Source of the DNA: Pseudomonadota bacterium
GTDB lineage: Bacteria; Pseudomonadota; Gammaproteobacteria; Burkholderiales; Burkholderiaceae_D
Length of the DNA stretch: 64,000 nucleotides
Assembly: GCA_023422955.1 (NCBI GenBank)
Contig: JAFAGG010000072.1
Span: 12,385 to 76,384, forward strand
Direction: 5' to 3'
Numbering within the stretch: position 1 is the stretch's first letter; every line of letters begins with the position of its first letter. Shown in pieces: positions 35,888 to 44,810 of this stretch. The notes under the pieces are model-generated. The model saw only the letters and a list, made by a program, of their open reading frames with translations. It was not told the DNA's origin and did no database searches. A program made the translations under genes and the position numbers.

Positions 35888-36745
35888 ATGAAAAAAGGGA
35901 GTAGTTCTGTGGGAAGTCGTAATTTTTTCCATCATCCGGTGATCGCTACTGCGATCGGGATAAATGTTCTGGCATTCATGCTGGCCCTGGTGTGGGCCGG
36001 TGACGACAAGGTCCGCATGTGGAGCCTGCTGCAGGAAGATGGTCCCATCGAATGGATGCAATTCCTCTGTTTCACCCTGCTGTCAGGTTTGCTCGCCTTC
36101 ATCGCAGTAGATCGTTGGAAGAAGCAGGCTCGCATCAGTCTGGAAGTGATCGTATTGGTCGGCCTGAGCGGATTGGTGGCGCTGGCGGCACTGGAAGAAG
36201 TCAGCTGGTTCCAGCGGGTGCTGGGATTTGCCTCTCCCGAGTTCTTTGAAGCGAATAACCGGCAGCTCGAGACCAACCTCCACAACATGGTGGTAGGGGG
36301 CGTCAACCTGCACAAGGACATTCTCGTCAAACTGATTTTTATTGTCGGGATCACCCATAACCTCATCTTGCCCTTGATCGCGCGTTCCAGGCCCGTCGTC
36401 AAGCAGTGGGTGGAGTCGATGGGGCTTTATCTGCCGCCTTTGTCGGCAGCACTTGCTTATCTTTTACTCGTTTTGTTGTCGCAAGTCCTGATCGATCATC
36501 CACGCAGGGGAGAACTGTCGGAACTGTTCGGCGCCATGCACTATTTTTCCACAGTATTCGCGGCTTATATGGCCGGTGTTAATTACGGCAAGCCAGCCGT
36601 GATGGAAAACCCGGCAGACAGATGCCGCGTCTCGGTCCTGTGTTCCATGCTGCTGGTATTCCTGTTCCTCGTGTCCTGGCTGCTGGGCGCCAGCTATGCG
36701 GTTGCCGATCCTTATTGGCTGCCGGATGCTCTGAATGCCCCATGA
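35888..36745 (+). CDS. Conserved polytopic membrane protein of unknown function
   Basis: A 285-residue protein with about seven hydrophobic segments (near 18-37, 55-74, 84-104, 145-165, 180-202, 214-230, 248-272). The polar motif EEVSWFQRVLGF (103-114), with NNRQLETNLHN (123-133), lies between segments and is conserved in a broad family of uncharacterised membrane proteins that I recall from many phyla. Conserved Glu, Asn and His residues facing one side of the membrane suggest a catalytic or ligand site. The ATG at 35888 is preferred over an upstream in-frame start at 35762. Its stop overlaps the next start (ATGA), so the two are coupled. Confidence 0.75.
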   Translation: MKKGSSSVGSRNFFHHPVIATAIGINVLAFMLALVWAGDDKVRMWSLLQEDGPIEWMQFLCFTLLSGLLAFIAVDRWKKQARISLEVIVLVGLSGLVALAALEEVSWFQRVLGFASPEFFEANNRQLETNLHNMVVGGVNLHKDILVKLIFIVGITHNLILPLIARSRPVVKQWVESMGLYLPPLSAALAYLLLVLLSQVLIDHPRRGELSELFGAMHYFSTVFAAYMAGVNYGKPAVMENPADRCRVSVLCSMLLVFLFLVSWLLGASYAVADPYWLPDALNAP

Positions 36746-37980
36746 TAGAAGCGACGGGTAGTCGGTTGCCAGCCAATATGCGGAGCTTCACCTCTTCGAT
36801 TGTCTTCTTCAGCCTGACCTTGATTGTGGGTGCATGCGTGTTGCTGCGGGCTCCTGCTGGCTTGTCTTATCCCGTCGCTGCGCCCTCCATATCCTCTTCA
36901 GTCGGTGCGTCCGGGGCGATCCCCTCTGCACCGCAGCTGTCATTGGAAGCAAAAGGGACGATTCCCATGCCCGCTGGCGCGCCCTCCGCGCATGCCAGCA
37001 CCCTGGTTCCCCTGACCGGGAGGCATTCTGGTTCGCTGGCGGCATTCTGGTTCGCCGGGTCTAGGGAGAGCGGGCCGGATGTGCAGATCGCTTTCAGTTA
37101 TTTCGATCGCCGCACTGAAGAATGGACCGCTGCCCAGTTTGTCGTTAATCGCCATACGCTGGCGCAGCAGATCGGCTATGGAGTGCGACGTATTGGAAAT
37201 CCGGTTGCCTGGCTGGATGCGTCTGACCGTCTTCATCTGTTTGTCGTAGGAACCGGGCTGGGCGGCTGGGCTGCGTCGAGAGTGGTGCATCTCGTCCAGG
37301 AGGGGAATCTTCATGACCTGGGCAAGCTGCGCTTTGTACCGCGCGGCGCTATGCCGCTTTCCTGGTTCTGGAATACCAGCTATCTCGTGCGGAATGCGCC
37401 GCTGCCGTTGAACACAGGCGGCATGGCCTTGCCTGTTCACTTCGAGATAGGCATGAAGACTCCTATGCTTGCATGGTTCTCCAGCGAAGGAGAATTGATG
37501 GGCGTACGTCGCATTTCGTCGCGCCGCAATCTGTTGCAGCCCTCCGTGGTGGCGTTAAACGGTCATCACTGGCTTGCCTTGATGCGCATGCAGGGAGGCG
37601 ATCAGAGAATAGCCAGTGCCGAGAGCCTGGATGCCGGCAAGACCTGGAAAGACCTGCCCGATCTCGATCGTCCGAATCCCGATGCGGCAGTGGCGGCGCT
37701 GGTTGTTGGAAAAATGCTGGTTATGGCAGAGAATCCCAGCAGCAGTTCCCGGCAGTCGCTGGTATTGAGTCAGTCGCAGGATGGCAGCTCCTGGGAACGC
37801 ACGAGTGTGCTGGAAGAAGGCGTGCCCGGCGATGAGTATTCCTATCCGTATCTGACCATGGTGGACGGCGCACTCTGGGTTAGCTATACGGACCGGAGAA
37901 AGGAAATTGCCTGGCAGCGGTTTAGCTTGTCTCACCCGTCCGGCAAAGATCAGCCAGCCATCGACTTTGGGAAACTGTAA
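36742..37980 (+). CDS. Membrane-anchored BNR/sialidase-like beta-propeller protein
   Basis: A 412-residue protein with an N-terminal signal anchor (about 16-35) and a large periplasmic domain. It carries an Asp-box, SLDAGKTW at 295-302, and a second degenerate one, SQDGSSW at 345-351. The segment AAFWFAGSRESGPDV is typical of the sialidase-superfamily propeller. Sialic acid hydrolysis is not implied: many such propellers bind or act on other glycans. The start at 36742 overlaps the previous stop; a later ATG at 36778 is possible. A 19-bp tandem duplication lies within the gene at 37022-37059. Adjacent genes on both sides are membrane proteins, so a surface-glycan complex is plausible but unproven. 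Confidence 0.75.
   Translation: MIEATGSRLPANMRSFTSSIVFFSLTLIVGACVLLRAPAGLSYPVAAPSISSSVGASGAIPSAPQLSLEAKGTIPMPAGAPSAHASTLVPLTGRHSGSLAAFWFAGSRESGPDVQIAFSYFDRRTEEWTAAQFVVNRHTLAQQIGYGVRRIGNPVAWLDASDRLHLFVVGTGLGGWAASRVVHLVQEGNLHDLGKLRFVPRGAMPLSWFWNTSYLVRNAPLPLNTGGMALPVHFEIGMKTPMLAWFSSEGELMGVRRISSRRNLLQPSVVALNGHHWLALMRMQGGDQRIASAESLDAGKTWKDLPDLDRPNPDAAVAALVVGKMLVMAENPSSSSRQSLVLSQSQDGSSWERTSVLEEGVPGDEYSYPYLTMVDGALWVSYTDRRKEIAWQRFSLSHPSGKDQPAIDFGKL
37022..37059 (+). repeat. 19-bp tandem duplication inside the BNR-protein gene
   Basis: GGCATTCTGGTTCGCTGGC and GGCATTCTGGTTCGCCGGG lie head to tail, with 17 of 19 bases matching. Because 19 is not a multiple of three, the copies are read in different frames (HSGSLA, then AFWFAG). 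The open frame continues through both. Confidence 0.8.
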
Positions 37981-37982
37981 GC

Positions 37983-38717
37983 ATGCCGGATCTCGCCTCT
38001 CTCGTTTCTTCCGGGCTGACCCCTGCGCTTACCCTGGCGACCCTGGATCGTCATCTGGGATGGGCGCTGGTGTTGACGACAGTGACATTGTTCATGTTGC
38101 AGCGCGCCCCCCGATTCGTGCGTTTTGCGCTGGCAGCAATCATGTTCATGATCACGATTGCGCCGACGACCTGGAGCTTGTCGCATTGGCTGGGCTTGGC
38201 CTACCAAACCCCGAGCCTGGTGACGCAAGGCCTGGCATTGTTTTATTTGCTTCGCACCTTCTCTTTCTCCGGCGCAGCCTGGCACAGGCAAATCCCGGCA
38301 GATGCCAAGTGGCCGCTAAGCGCCCTGTTGGCGGGGAGCGCCCTGGGCTGGATATTGGTGCTCGATACTTTTGCGGCATTCCCGGTATCGCTATATACCT
38401 TGGGATATTCGGAAGGCGTAGTGATTTTTGGCCTGGTGCTGGCTGCCGCTTTCTGGGCGATTTCCTTAAGAGCTGCCGATGCGCCTGAAGGCCAGCGCCT
38501 TCGGCATCTTGCTGTCGTCCTGTTGTGTGCGGCCGCCATTCATACCTTTACCCGTCTTCCATCCGGCAATGCATGGGACATGATGCTTGATCCATGGTTG
38601 TGGCTGGTGATTCAGGGCACGCTGCTTGCGCGATGCATACGATTCCTGGCCCGTAAATTCAAGGGCGGAAAAGTGAAGGTGCCGGCGGGCACAGCCACCA
38701 GTTCAGGCGCTATATAA
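37983..38717 (+). CDS. Polytopic membrane protein of unknown function
   Basis: A 244-residue protein with about six hydrophobic segments and a short basic cytoplasmic tail (ARKFKGGKVKVPAG). I do not recognise the family. It begins 2 bp after the BNR-protein stop, so it is the third member of a coupled set. Features seen are Trp/His-rich loops (TTWSLSHWLGLAYQTPS) and a late loop FTRLPSGNAWDMMLDP. A glycan- or lipid-related membrane role is only a guess from its neighbours. Confidence 0.7.
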   Translation: MPDLASLVSSGLTPALTLATLDRHLGWALVLTTVTLFMLQRAPRFVRFALAAIMFMITIAPTTWSLSHWLGLAYQTPSLVTQGLALFYLLRTFSFSGAAWHRQIPADAKWPLSALLAGSALGWILVLDTFAAFPVSLYTLGYSEGVVIFGLVLAAAFWAISLRAADAPEGQRLRHLAVVLLCAAAIHTFTRLPSGNAWDMMLDPWLWLVIQGTLLARCIRFLARKFKGGKVKVPAGTATSSGAI

Positions 38718-38919
38718 ACCATCGCTGGGAAGCCCGACAATCGCATCCGCCAAGCTGCTCGACTGCCTTTAGGTCATGACATCGAGCGCTATCTTGTGCA
38801 GCGCCTAGCCATCTTCATATCGGCGCCTTGCCGGCATGCTGCGGTCGAGCAGGGCGTAAAACGACTCGCTTGCGCCAAGCGCTAAAATAGCCGGATCGAC
38901 TTCAATTATTTCGACATCA

Positions 38920-39999
38920 ATGAAAATCGTATTTCACAGCAACCAGCTTTCACTGCGAGGAACCGAGGTTGCGCTTTTTGACTATGCCTACTTCAACCAA
39001 ACCATATTGGGCAACGAATCCATTGTGGTGTTTGATAAAAAAAGTCCGAATAATGCTCCCGCAGCCTTGCGTAAATTCGAGGCCAACTTCCTCACTTTGG
39101 GCTATGACAGCTTTGATGAGGTCGATGCTCTGATAAGCGAGCATCGCGCGGATCTTCTTTATTGCATCAAATCAGGAAAGCGGGATGGCAAGCTGTCAAA
39201 GACGGTGCCGACCATGGTGCATGCCGTATTCCCGACGCCGGTTGCGCATGCACATGGAGCAGCCTATGCGTATGTGTCGGACTGGTTGTCATTAATCTGC
39301 TCCAATCGAAAAGTGCCTGCGGTTCCTCATATGATTCACTTGCCTCGCTTAGCTCAGGATGCTGTGCAAGATCTGAGAGCTGAGCTGAGTATTCCCGAAC
39401 ACGCGACGGTATTTGCCTATTACGGAGGCGAAAAAAGCTTTGACATTGCGTTCGTGAAGCAGGCTGTTATCCCGGCGGTATTGAGCCTAAAGCCGGATGT
39501 GTATTTCCTTTTCATGAATATAGAAAAGTTCATCGACCATCCGAGGGCGATTTTTTTGCCCGGCACGAGCGAGGTCGAATATAAGGTTCGCTTTATCAAT
39601 ACTTCAGATGCGATGCTGCACGCGCGCCAAGCTGGAGAGACGTTCGGCATTGCATGCGGCGAGTTCTCGATCATGAACAAGCCAATTTTTGCCTATGAAA
39701 AATCACGGGATAAAAATCATCTGCTTGCATTGGGAGAGAAAGCATATATCTATGCGAGTGCAGAAGACTTAAAAGACATGCTGCTCGATTTCGATCGCCA
39801 GGAGTCGGCTCGGAAAAATTGGGATTGTTATTCCGAACACTATTCCCCGGAAAAAGTGATGGAAATATTCGATACCCATTTCATTAAAGAAGCGTTGCGC
39901 AATGGTGTGGCTGAGACGCTGCCAGTCTCTTTTTCACTGAGGGAGAAATTGCGTAGCACTTTGAAGGTTGCCGGAATCAAGTTGCGGCAGAGGCTATAG
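38920..39999 (+). CDS. Probable glycosyltransferase, GT4-like
   Basis: A 359-residue protein with the start MKIVFHSNQLSLRGTEVAL, which is the N-terminal GT-B fold opening of GT4 enzymes. A C-terminal nucleotide-sugar site is suggested by MLHARQAGETFGIACGEFSIMN, with E and G residues where GT4 enzymes bind the sugar nucleotide. The protein ends in a basic amphipathic stretch that could contact the membrane. The gene reads visibly more A+T-rich than its neighbours, consistent with transfer of a surface-polysaccharide gene. A TAAAAT at about 38883 may be its -10. The sugar and acceptor are unknown. Confidence 0.7.
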   Translation: MKIVFHSNQLSLRGTEVALFDYAYFNQTILGNESIVVFDKKSPNNAPAALRKFEANFLTLGYDSFDEVDALISEHRADLLYCIKSGKRDGKLSKTVPTMVHAVFPTPVAHAHGAAYAYVSDWLSLICSNRKVPAVPHMIHLPRLAQDAVQDLRAELSIPEHATVFAYYGGEKSFDIAFVKQAVIPAVLSLKPDVYFLFMNIEKFIDHPRAIFLPGTSEVEYKVRFINTSDAMLHARQAGETFGIACGEFSIMNKPIFAYEKSRDKNHLLALGEKAYIYASAEDLKDMLLDFDRQESARKNWDCYSEHYSPEKVMEIFDTHFIKEALRNGVAETLPVSFSLREKLRSTLKVAGIKLRQRL

Positions 40000-40039
40000 A
40001 AAATATTCCCATCTCTGCTTTTCAAAGGAGAGGCTAATG

Positions 40040-41269
40040 TTAATGGCCAGCCTGATCCTGATACTGTGCCAGCACGACGGCCAGCATCAGGATAAAGAAC
40101 TGCGACTCGCCGACGAGAAAGAAGGGGGCATGCAACAGAGAGTCAATGAGCAGTGCACCTAGCAGGCCGAATGCCAAGGTTTTCTGAGAGTGGTCAAAAT
40201 ATCGGGTTTGCCAAACTACAGTCGCTAAAAACGCTAAATACGCCAGAATACCTAACAGTCCCAGTTGCACCCCGAAAGAAAGAAACTGGTTATGGGGATG
40301 ATAGCCGCCGACTGCGCACATTTCCTCCGTTATCGCCCGCTCACAAAATTGTTTTGGGTACGAGCCGGTGCCCCAGCCAATTAATGGACGCTCCTGAATA
40401 AGCTCCAGCGACGCTTTTGCCATTTCAATCCTGGCGCCGACTGACGTGACCTTGTCCGGTTGGTGCGTCTGCAGTTCATTCATCGCACGCTCTATCCGAC
40501 CACGAAAACCATCCGCAAAAGGCAGCAACACAGCGGCTGCGATGATGAACATTAGCAGCGACTGCCAGCGTCGACGCGGCGAAACCTGCAGAAATATGAA
40601 CAGGGTGAGAATGACTGCCAATGCCAGATAACCTGTTCGCCCATGTACAAAGGCCATGATGTTGATCATGGCGATCAGAGCCACTCCCCAGTAAGCAAGG
40701 CGGTATTTTCTGCGGGATTCAGCATGTCCCTTCACCATCATGATCATCACGAAAAAAGCCATCATGAGATTCTGGGCAATATGGTCTTTGAACACATAAT
40801 GATTGCCATTGAGGCTTCCCGAATCACCTTTCATGAAAGGTATCTCCATGAACAAGCTCAGCATGGAGATTGTTAAGGTTATACCCATGGCTAGTGTGAA
40901 CGCATTCAGGCCATAGCGGCGCCAGCGCTCTTCCTGCAATAAGGTAATGGCAAGGGGAATAAAAGCCAGTTTTGCGTACTTGGAGACATGCCGGTTTATG
41001 TCCGATGTATCGCCGGTGGAGTAAAGCACGCCTAGCAATATGAGAAGCAGTAAAGTCAGAGTGCTCCAGGCAAAAGCATGAGATCTCAAGGCAGCGAAGC
41101 GCTGTCGATATCCCCCTGCGATCAGCCAAGCCAGCAGGCACAGTGCCATGAAAATATAAGCCACGCCATGACTGATCGGAACGAAGAAGATGGCGATAAC
41201 CAGCGACCATTTCGCATAGTTATCAGGAAGCGAGCGCGGTTGCTCAAGAAAGGTGGATCGAGTTATCAA
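40040..41269 (-). CDS. O-antigen ligase family membrane protein
   Basis: A 409-residue protein with about ten to twelve hydrophobic segments, of the Wzy/WaaL superfamily. The large periplasmic loop includes GAGTGSYPKQF-like sequence (IGWGTGSYPKQFCERAIT) and HPHNQFLSFGVQLG, the conserved ligase motif with a functional His. Such enzymes attach O-antigen to lipid A-core at the periplasmic face, or polymerise polysaccharide. It lies 18 bp downstream of the LPS core glycosyltransferase gene on the same strand, which favours a ligase role, though polymerase cannot be excluded. Confidence 0.85.
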   Translation of the reverse strand: MITRSTFLEQPRSLPDNYAKWSLVIAIFFVPISHGVAYIFMALCLLAWLIAGGYRQRFAALRSHAFAWSTLTLLLLILLGVLYSTGDTSDINRHVSKYAKLAFIPLAITLLQEERWRRYGLNAFTLAMGITLTISMLSLFMEIPFMKGDSGSLNGNHYVFKDHIAQNLMMAFFVMIMMVKGHAESRRKYRLAYWGVALIAMINIMAFVHGRTGYLALAVILTLFIFLQVSPRRRWQSLLMFIIAAAVLLPFADGFRGRIERAMNELQTHQPDKVTSVGARIEMAKASLELIQERPLIGWGTGSYPKQFCERAITEEMCAVGGYHPHNQFLSFGVQLGLLGILAYLAFLATVVWQTRYFDHSQKTLAFGLLGALLIDSLLHAPFFLVGESQFFILMLAVVLAQYQDQAGH

Positions 41270-41287
41270 AGTAAAGACTTGGACGAG

Positions 41288-42094
41288 TTATCCGCGGGAT
41301 GCGATGTGTGTCAGCGTATCCACGTCGTAACGTAACGCGGCATTGCGGAAGAATATTTCCAGCGCAATCAGAAAGCAGAAGAGGAAACCTTCTGCGCCGC
41401 ATAAAAATCCGCGCCTGATAATATAAAGACGAACAAAAATGGCAAAAGCAGATACCAATCCGCGCAATACGCCTCCTCTTTTTCCTGCCTGAGCACGCTT
41501 GGCTGCGCCTAACTGGACATATTGAGCTAGTTTCTTCAGGCTGGCGTAGACGGATTCGCGCGAGTAGTGAAGAAGGCGACTGTGCAGACGGCGCACAGCC
41601 CTGATATCTCCTCCCTGCATCTCGACTTTTTCATGGACCAATCCTGAAAACTCGAGAATAGAAGCAGTTTTGAATAAGCGACGCACGCTGGGGCTCTTCA
41701 TCCGGGTCAGGAGTTTGCCAAACGCGACCTCTTTCCACTGAACTTCCCAGATGTCGTCTGCGCCATTGGCCACCACGGCAAGAATTTCCTGTTTCAAGTC
41801 GGGAGGAATCTCCTCGTCGGCATCAAGAAAGAAGATGTATTCCCCCTGCGCACGCTGCAGAACGCGATTGCGTTGTACGGCAAATCCTTGCCAATCAGGG
41901 TATTCGTGAACTTCAGCTCCCAAGTCTATTGCAATTTCACGGGTGCGGTCCTTGCTGCCACTGTCAATGACGATAATCTGATCGGCAAACTGTGCGCTTC
42001 TGATGCAGTTGGCAATACGCTTCTCTTCATTCAGCGTCAGAATTCCGATCGTGAGTTTGAGAGAAGCTGTCATTGGTTTCGCAGTCTGCGTCAA
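41288..42094 (-). CDS. LPS-core family 2 glycosyltransferase (WaaE/KdtX type)
   Basis: A GT2 enzyme of about 268 residues, starting near LTIGILTLNEEKRIANCIRS. The pattern VIDSGSKDRTREIA, then WQGFAVQRNRVL and FLDADEEIP (metal-binding DxD), is characteristic of the WaaE/KdtX lipopolysaccharide core transferases, which add a glucose-type sugar to heptose. In-frame ATGs exist at 42094 and 42073. The gene is followed 18 bp later by the O-antigen ligase gene. Confidence 0.85.
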   Translation of the reverse strand: MTQTAKPMTASLKLTIGILTLNEEKRIANCIRSAQFADQIIVIDSGSKDRTREIAIDLGAEVHEYPDWQGFAVQRNRVLQRAQGEYIFFLDADEEIPPDLKQEILAVVANGADDIWEVQWKEVAFGKLLTRMKSPSVRRLFKTASILEFSGLVHEKVEMQGGDIRAVRRLHSRLLHYSRESVYASLKKLAQYVQLGAAKRAQAGKRGGVLRGLVSAFAIFVRLYIIRRGFLCGAEGFLFCFLIALEIFFRNAALRYDVDTLTHIASRG

Positions 42095-42247
42095 GGGTGA
42101 TTATGTTTTTCTAATGGAGAGCGGAAATTTCCGATCATGCCGCCGCTCCAGGGGGAATTTTGCGCGATATGGTATCAGCTTCCCTGTGCAGGCGGCAGTT
42201 TCCTGAAGAGTCGGTGAGGTCCTTGTTATATCAATCTGACAGAGGAA

Positions 42248-43711
42248 TTACATCAGAATAATGTCGTACTGTTCCTGGTGATACAGACTTTCCACCTGCA
42301 GCGAAATCGGCTTGCCGATAAAGTCGCTCAGCATGGCCAAGTGCGGTGATTCCTCTTCCAGGAACATGTCGACCACGACCTGGGAGGCCAGGATGCGGAA
42401 TTCCTTGGGGTTGAACTGCTTGGCTTCGCGCAGCAGTTCGCGCAGGATGTCGTAGCAGATGGTGCGCGCGGTTTTTACTTCGCCGCGCCCGCCGCAAGCC
42501 GGGCAGGGTTCGCACAATACATGGGCCAGCGATTCGCGGGTGCGTTTGCGGGTCAGTTCCACCAGGCCGAGCGCGGAAAATTCCGAGACTGATATTTTGG
42601 TGCGGTCGCGTGCCAGCGCCTTTTTCAGTTCTGTCAGCACTGAGCGTTGGTGTTCCTCGTTTTCCATGTCGATGAAGTCGAGGATGATGATGCCGCCGAG
42701 ATTGCGCAGGCGTAGCTGGCGCGCAATCGCATGCGCTGCTTCCAGGTTGGTCTTGAATACGGTGTCGTCGAAATTGCGCCCGGTGACGTAGCTGCCGGTA
42801 TTGACGTCGATAGTCGTCATCGCCTCGGTCTGGTCGATGATCAGATAGCCGCCGGATTTCAGGTCCACGCGCCGGCCCAGCGCGCGATTGATTTCATCTT
42901 CGATGCCGTACAGATCGAACAAGGGCCGCTCGCCGATATAGTGCACCAGCTTGGGCATCACTGACGGCGTATAGGTCTGCGCGAACTGCTGCAGCATCAC
43001 GAAATTCTCGCGCGAGTCGACCTGGATGGAAGCCGTGTCGTCCGACACGAAATCGCGCAGCACGCGCTGGGCGAGGTTCAGGTCCTGATAGAGCAGGGTC
43101 GGCGCGGGAACATTGCGCGCCTGCTGCGTGATGGAGCCCCAGGTCTTGCGCAGGTATTCGATGTCCCGTTGCAGGTCATGGTCGGTGGCGTCCTCGGCCA
43201 TGGTGCGGATGATGAAGCCGCCTTTTTCTTCTTCCGGAATCAGTGCCTGCACTTTTTTCTTCAGCATTTCACGGTCGGCTTCGCTTTCAATGCGCTGCGA
43301 AATGCCGATATGCGAATCCTGCGGCAGGTAGACCAGCATGCGGCCGGCGATGGAGATTTGCGTGGACAGCCTTGCCCCCTTGGTGCCTATCGGGTCCTTG
43401 ACCACCTGTACCATGATGGACTGACCGTCGAACAGCAGGCGTTCGATCGGCAGGGGCGGCGTCGTGCTGCCGTCATGGGGGCGAGCTGACCAGATGTCAG
43501 CTACATGCAAGAAGGCAGCGCGTTCCAGGCCGATGTCGACGAAGGCGGATTGCATGCCGGGCAGCACCCGCACCACTTTACCGAGGTAGATATTGCCGGC
43601 GCGGCCGCGTGAGGCGGTGCGTTCTATGTGGAGTTCCTGTACAGCTCCCTGCAGGATGAGGGCGACGCGCGTTTCTTGCGGCGTTATATTAACGAGAATG
43701 TCTTCACTCAT
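42248..43711 (-). CDS. rng: Ribonuclease G
   Basis: RNase G cuts single-stranded RNA, matures the 5' end of 16S rRNA and helps degrade mRNA. The 487-residue protein opens MSEDILVNITPQETRVAL and carries an S1 RNA-binding domain (residues about 35-125, GNIYLGKVVRVLPGMQSAFVD). The DNase I-like catalytic part includes IDVNTGSYVTG and the metal aspartates in IIILDFIDM. A zinc-link CPACGGRG lies near 405. The start overlaps the maf stop by four bases, linking it to the upstream block. Confidence 0.96.
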   Translation of the reverse strand: MSEDILVNITPQETRVALILQGAVQELHIERTASRGRAGNIYLGKVVRVLPGMQSAFVDIGLERAAFLHVADIWSARPHDGSTTPPLPIERLLFDGQSIMVQVVKDPIGTKGARLSTQISIAGRMLVYLPQDSHIGISQRIESEADREMLKKKVQALIPEEEKGGFIIRTMAEDATDHDLQRDIEYLRKTWGSITQQARNVPAPTLLYQDLNLAQRVLRDFVSDDTASIQVDSRENFVMLQQFAQTYTPSVMPKLVHYIGERPLFDLYGIEDEINRALGRRVDLKSGGYLIIDQTEAMTTIDVNTGSYVTGRNFDDTVFKTNLEAAHAIARQLRLRNLGGIIILDFIDMENEEHQRSVLTELKKALARDRTKISVSEFSALGLVELTRKRTRESLAHVLCEPCPACGGRGEVKTARTICYDILRELLREAKQFNPKEFRILASQVVVDMFLEEESPHLAMLSDFIGKPISLQVESLYHQEQYDIILM

Positions 43712-44328
43712 AGCAGGGGAATGCCAGCTTGGCGCAGCAGCTGTGATGTTTCGTGAATCGGCAGGCCCATGATACCGGAATAACTTCCGGAAATCTGCTG
43801 AATGAACATGGCCGCCACACCCTGGATCGCATAACCTCCCGCCTTGTCATAAGGTTCCTTGAGCGAGCAGTAGGCGTCTATCTCGGCTTGCTTCAGCGCG
43901 GCGAAGGTCACGTCGGATTGCTGGGTAATCTGCCGGGTCTCTTCGTCCTGGATCAGGACCACGCTGGTCAGCACCTGGTGAGTGCGTCCCGACAGCGCCT
44001 GCATCATCCTTACGGCTTCGGCTTTGTCGGCAGGTTTGCCGAGTATGCGGCCATCGATGGTGACGGTAGTGTCCGCGGTCAGGATCATGCGCACCGGCAG
44101 GCGCCGCATCAGCATGGCCTGCTTCGCGGCATTCGCTTTTTCCAGGGTCACGCGTGCCACGTAGTTTTCCGGCGTTTCGCCGTCAAGCACGGCTTCGCTT
44201 ACATCGGGTCCGCGCACCGGGTCATCCCTTAGCATCAGCAATTCGAACTCGACGCCGATCTGGCGCAGCAATTCGCGCCGCCGTGGGCTTTTGGAGGCCA
44301 GGTAGATTTTATGGACCGCTGGTTTCAT
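43708..44328 (-). CDS. maf: Maf-like nucleotide pyrophosphatase
   Basis: Maf proteins hydrolyse dTTP, UTP or modified nucleotides and may protect nucleotide pools. From the ATG at 44328 the 206-residue protein opens MKPAVHKIYLASKSPRRREL, the Maf signature, with the later motifs LTADTTVTIDGRILGKP and PYDKAGGYAIQG. Upstream in-frame codons reach back to 44532 but overlap the neighbouring gene and do not look coding. It overlaps rng by ATGA and lies 5 bp after the rlmH stop. Confidence 0.94.
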   Translation of the reverse strand: MKPAVHKIYLASKSPRRRELLRQIGVEFELLMLRDDPVRGPDVSEAVLDGETPENYVARVTLEKANAAKQAMLMRRLPVRMILTADTTVTIDGRILGKPADKAEAVRMMQALSGRTHQVLTSVVLIQDEETRQITQQSDVTFAALKQAEIDAYCSLKEPYDKAGGYAIQGVAAMFIQQISGSYSGIMGLPIHETSQLLRQAGIPLL

Positions 44329-44333
44329 GGACA

Positions 44334-44804
44334 CTATGCCCTGTGATAAGGATGATTCTGAGTGATGGACCAGGCGCGATACAGCTGCTCTGCCAGCAGT
44401 ACGCGTACCATGCCGTGTGGCAGGGTCATGCTGGACAGTCTTATCGACAGATCGGCTTTTTTCTTGAATTCCGCGTCCAGGCCATCGGCGCCGCCGATGA
44501 TAAACGCGACGTCGCCGCCTTCCTGGCGCCATTGAGTCAGATGCTGCGACAATTGCAGTGTGGTCAGATCCTTGCCGCGTTCATCCAGCACTACCAGCCG
44601 CACATTCTTGGGAAGCGCTTCTTCAATGCGGCTTTTTTCCATCGCCATGACGGTTTCCGCAGTACGGCTGCCCGAGCGATCCACCGGCTTGAGCTCCTTG
44701 AGCTGAAGCCGGCAGTCCGACGGCATGCGCTTGGCATACTCAGTGTAGCCAGCCTCTATCCATGCCGGCATCTTGTGGCCGACTGCCACGATCAGCAATT
44801 GCAT
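44334..44804 (-). CDS. rlmH: 23S rRNA pseudouridine-1915 N3-methyltransferase
   Basis: RlmH methylates pseudouridine 1915 in helix 69 of the 23S rRNA, at the subunit interface. The 156-residue protein has the SPOUT fold. Motifs [35 protein letters not shown] and the C-terminal [19 protein letters not shown] are diagnostic. It lies between rsfS and maf in the tightly spaced leftward block, the common rsfS-rlmH order. Confidence 0.96.
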   Translation of the reverse strand: MQLLIVAVGHKMPAWIEAGYTEYAKRMPSDCRLQLKELKPVDRSGSRTAETVMAMEKSRIEEALPKNVRLVVLDERGKDLTTLQLSQHLTQWRQEGGDVAFIIGGADGLDAEFKKKADLSIRLSSMTLPHGMVRVLLAEQLYRAWSITQNHPYHRA

Positions 44805-44810
44805 GCGTGA

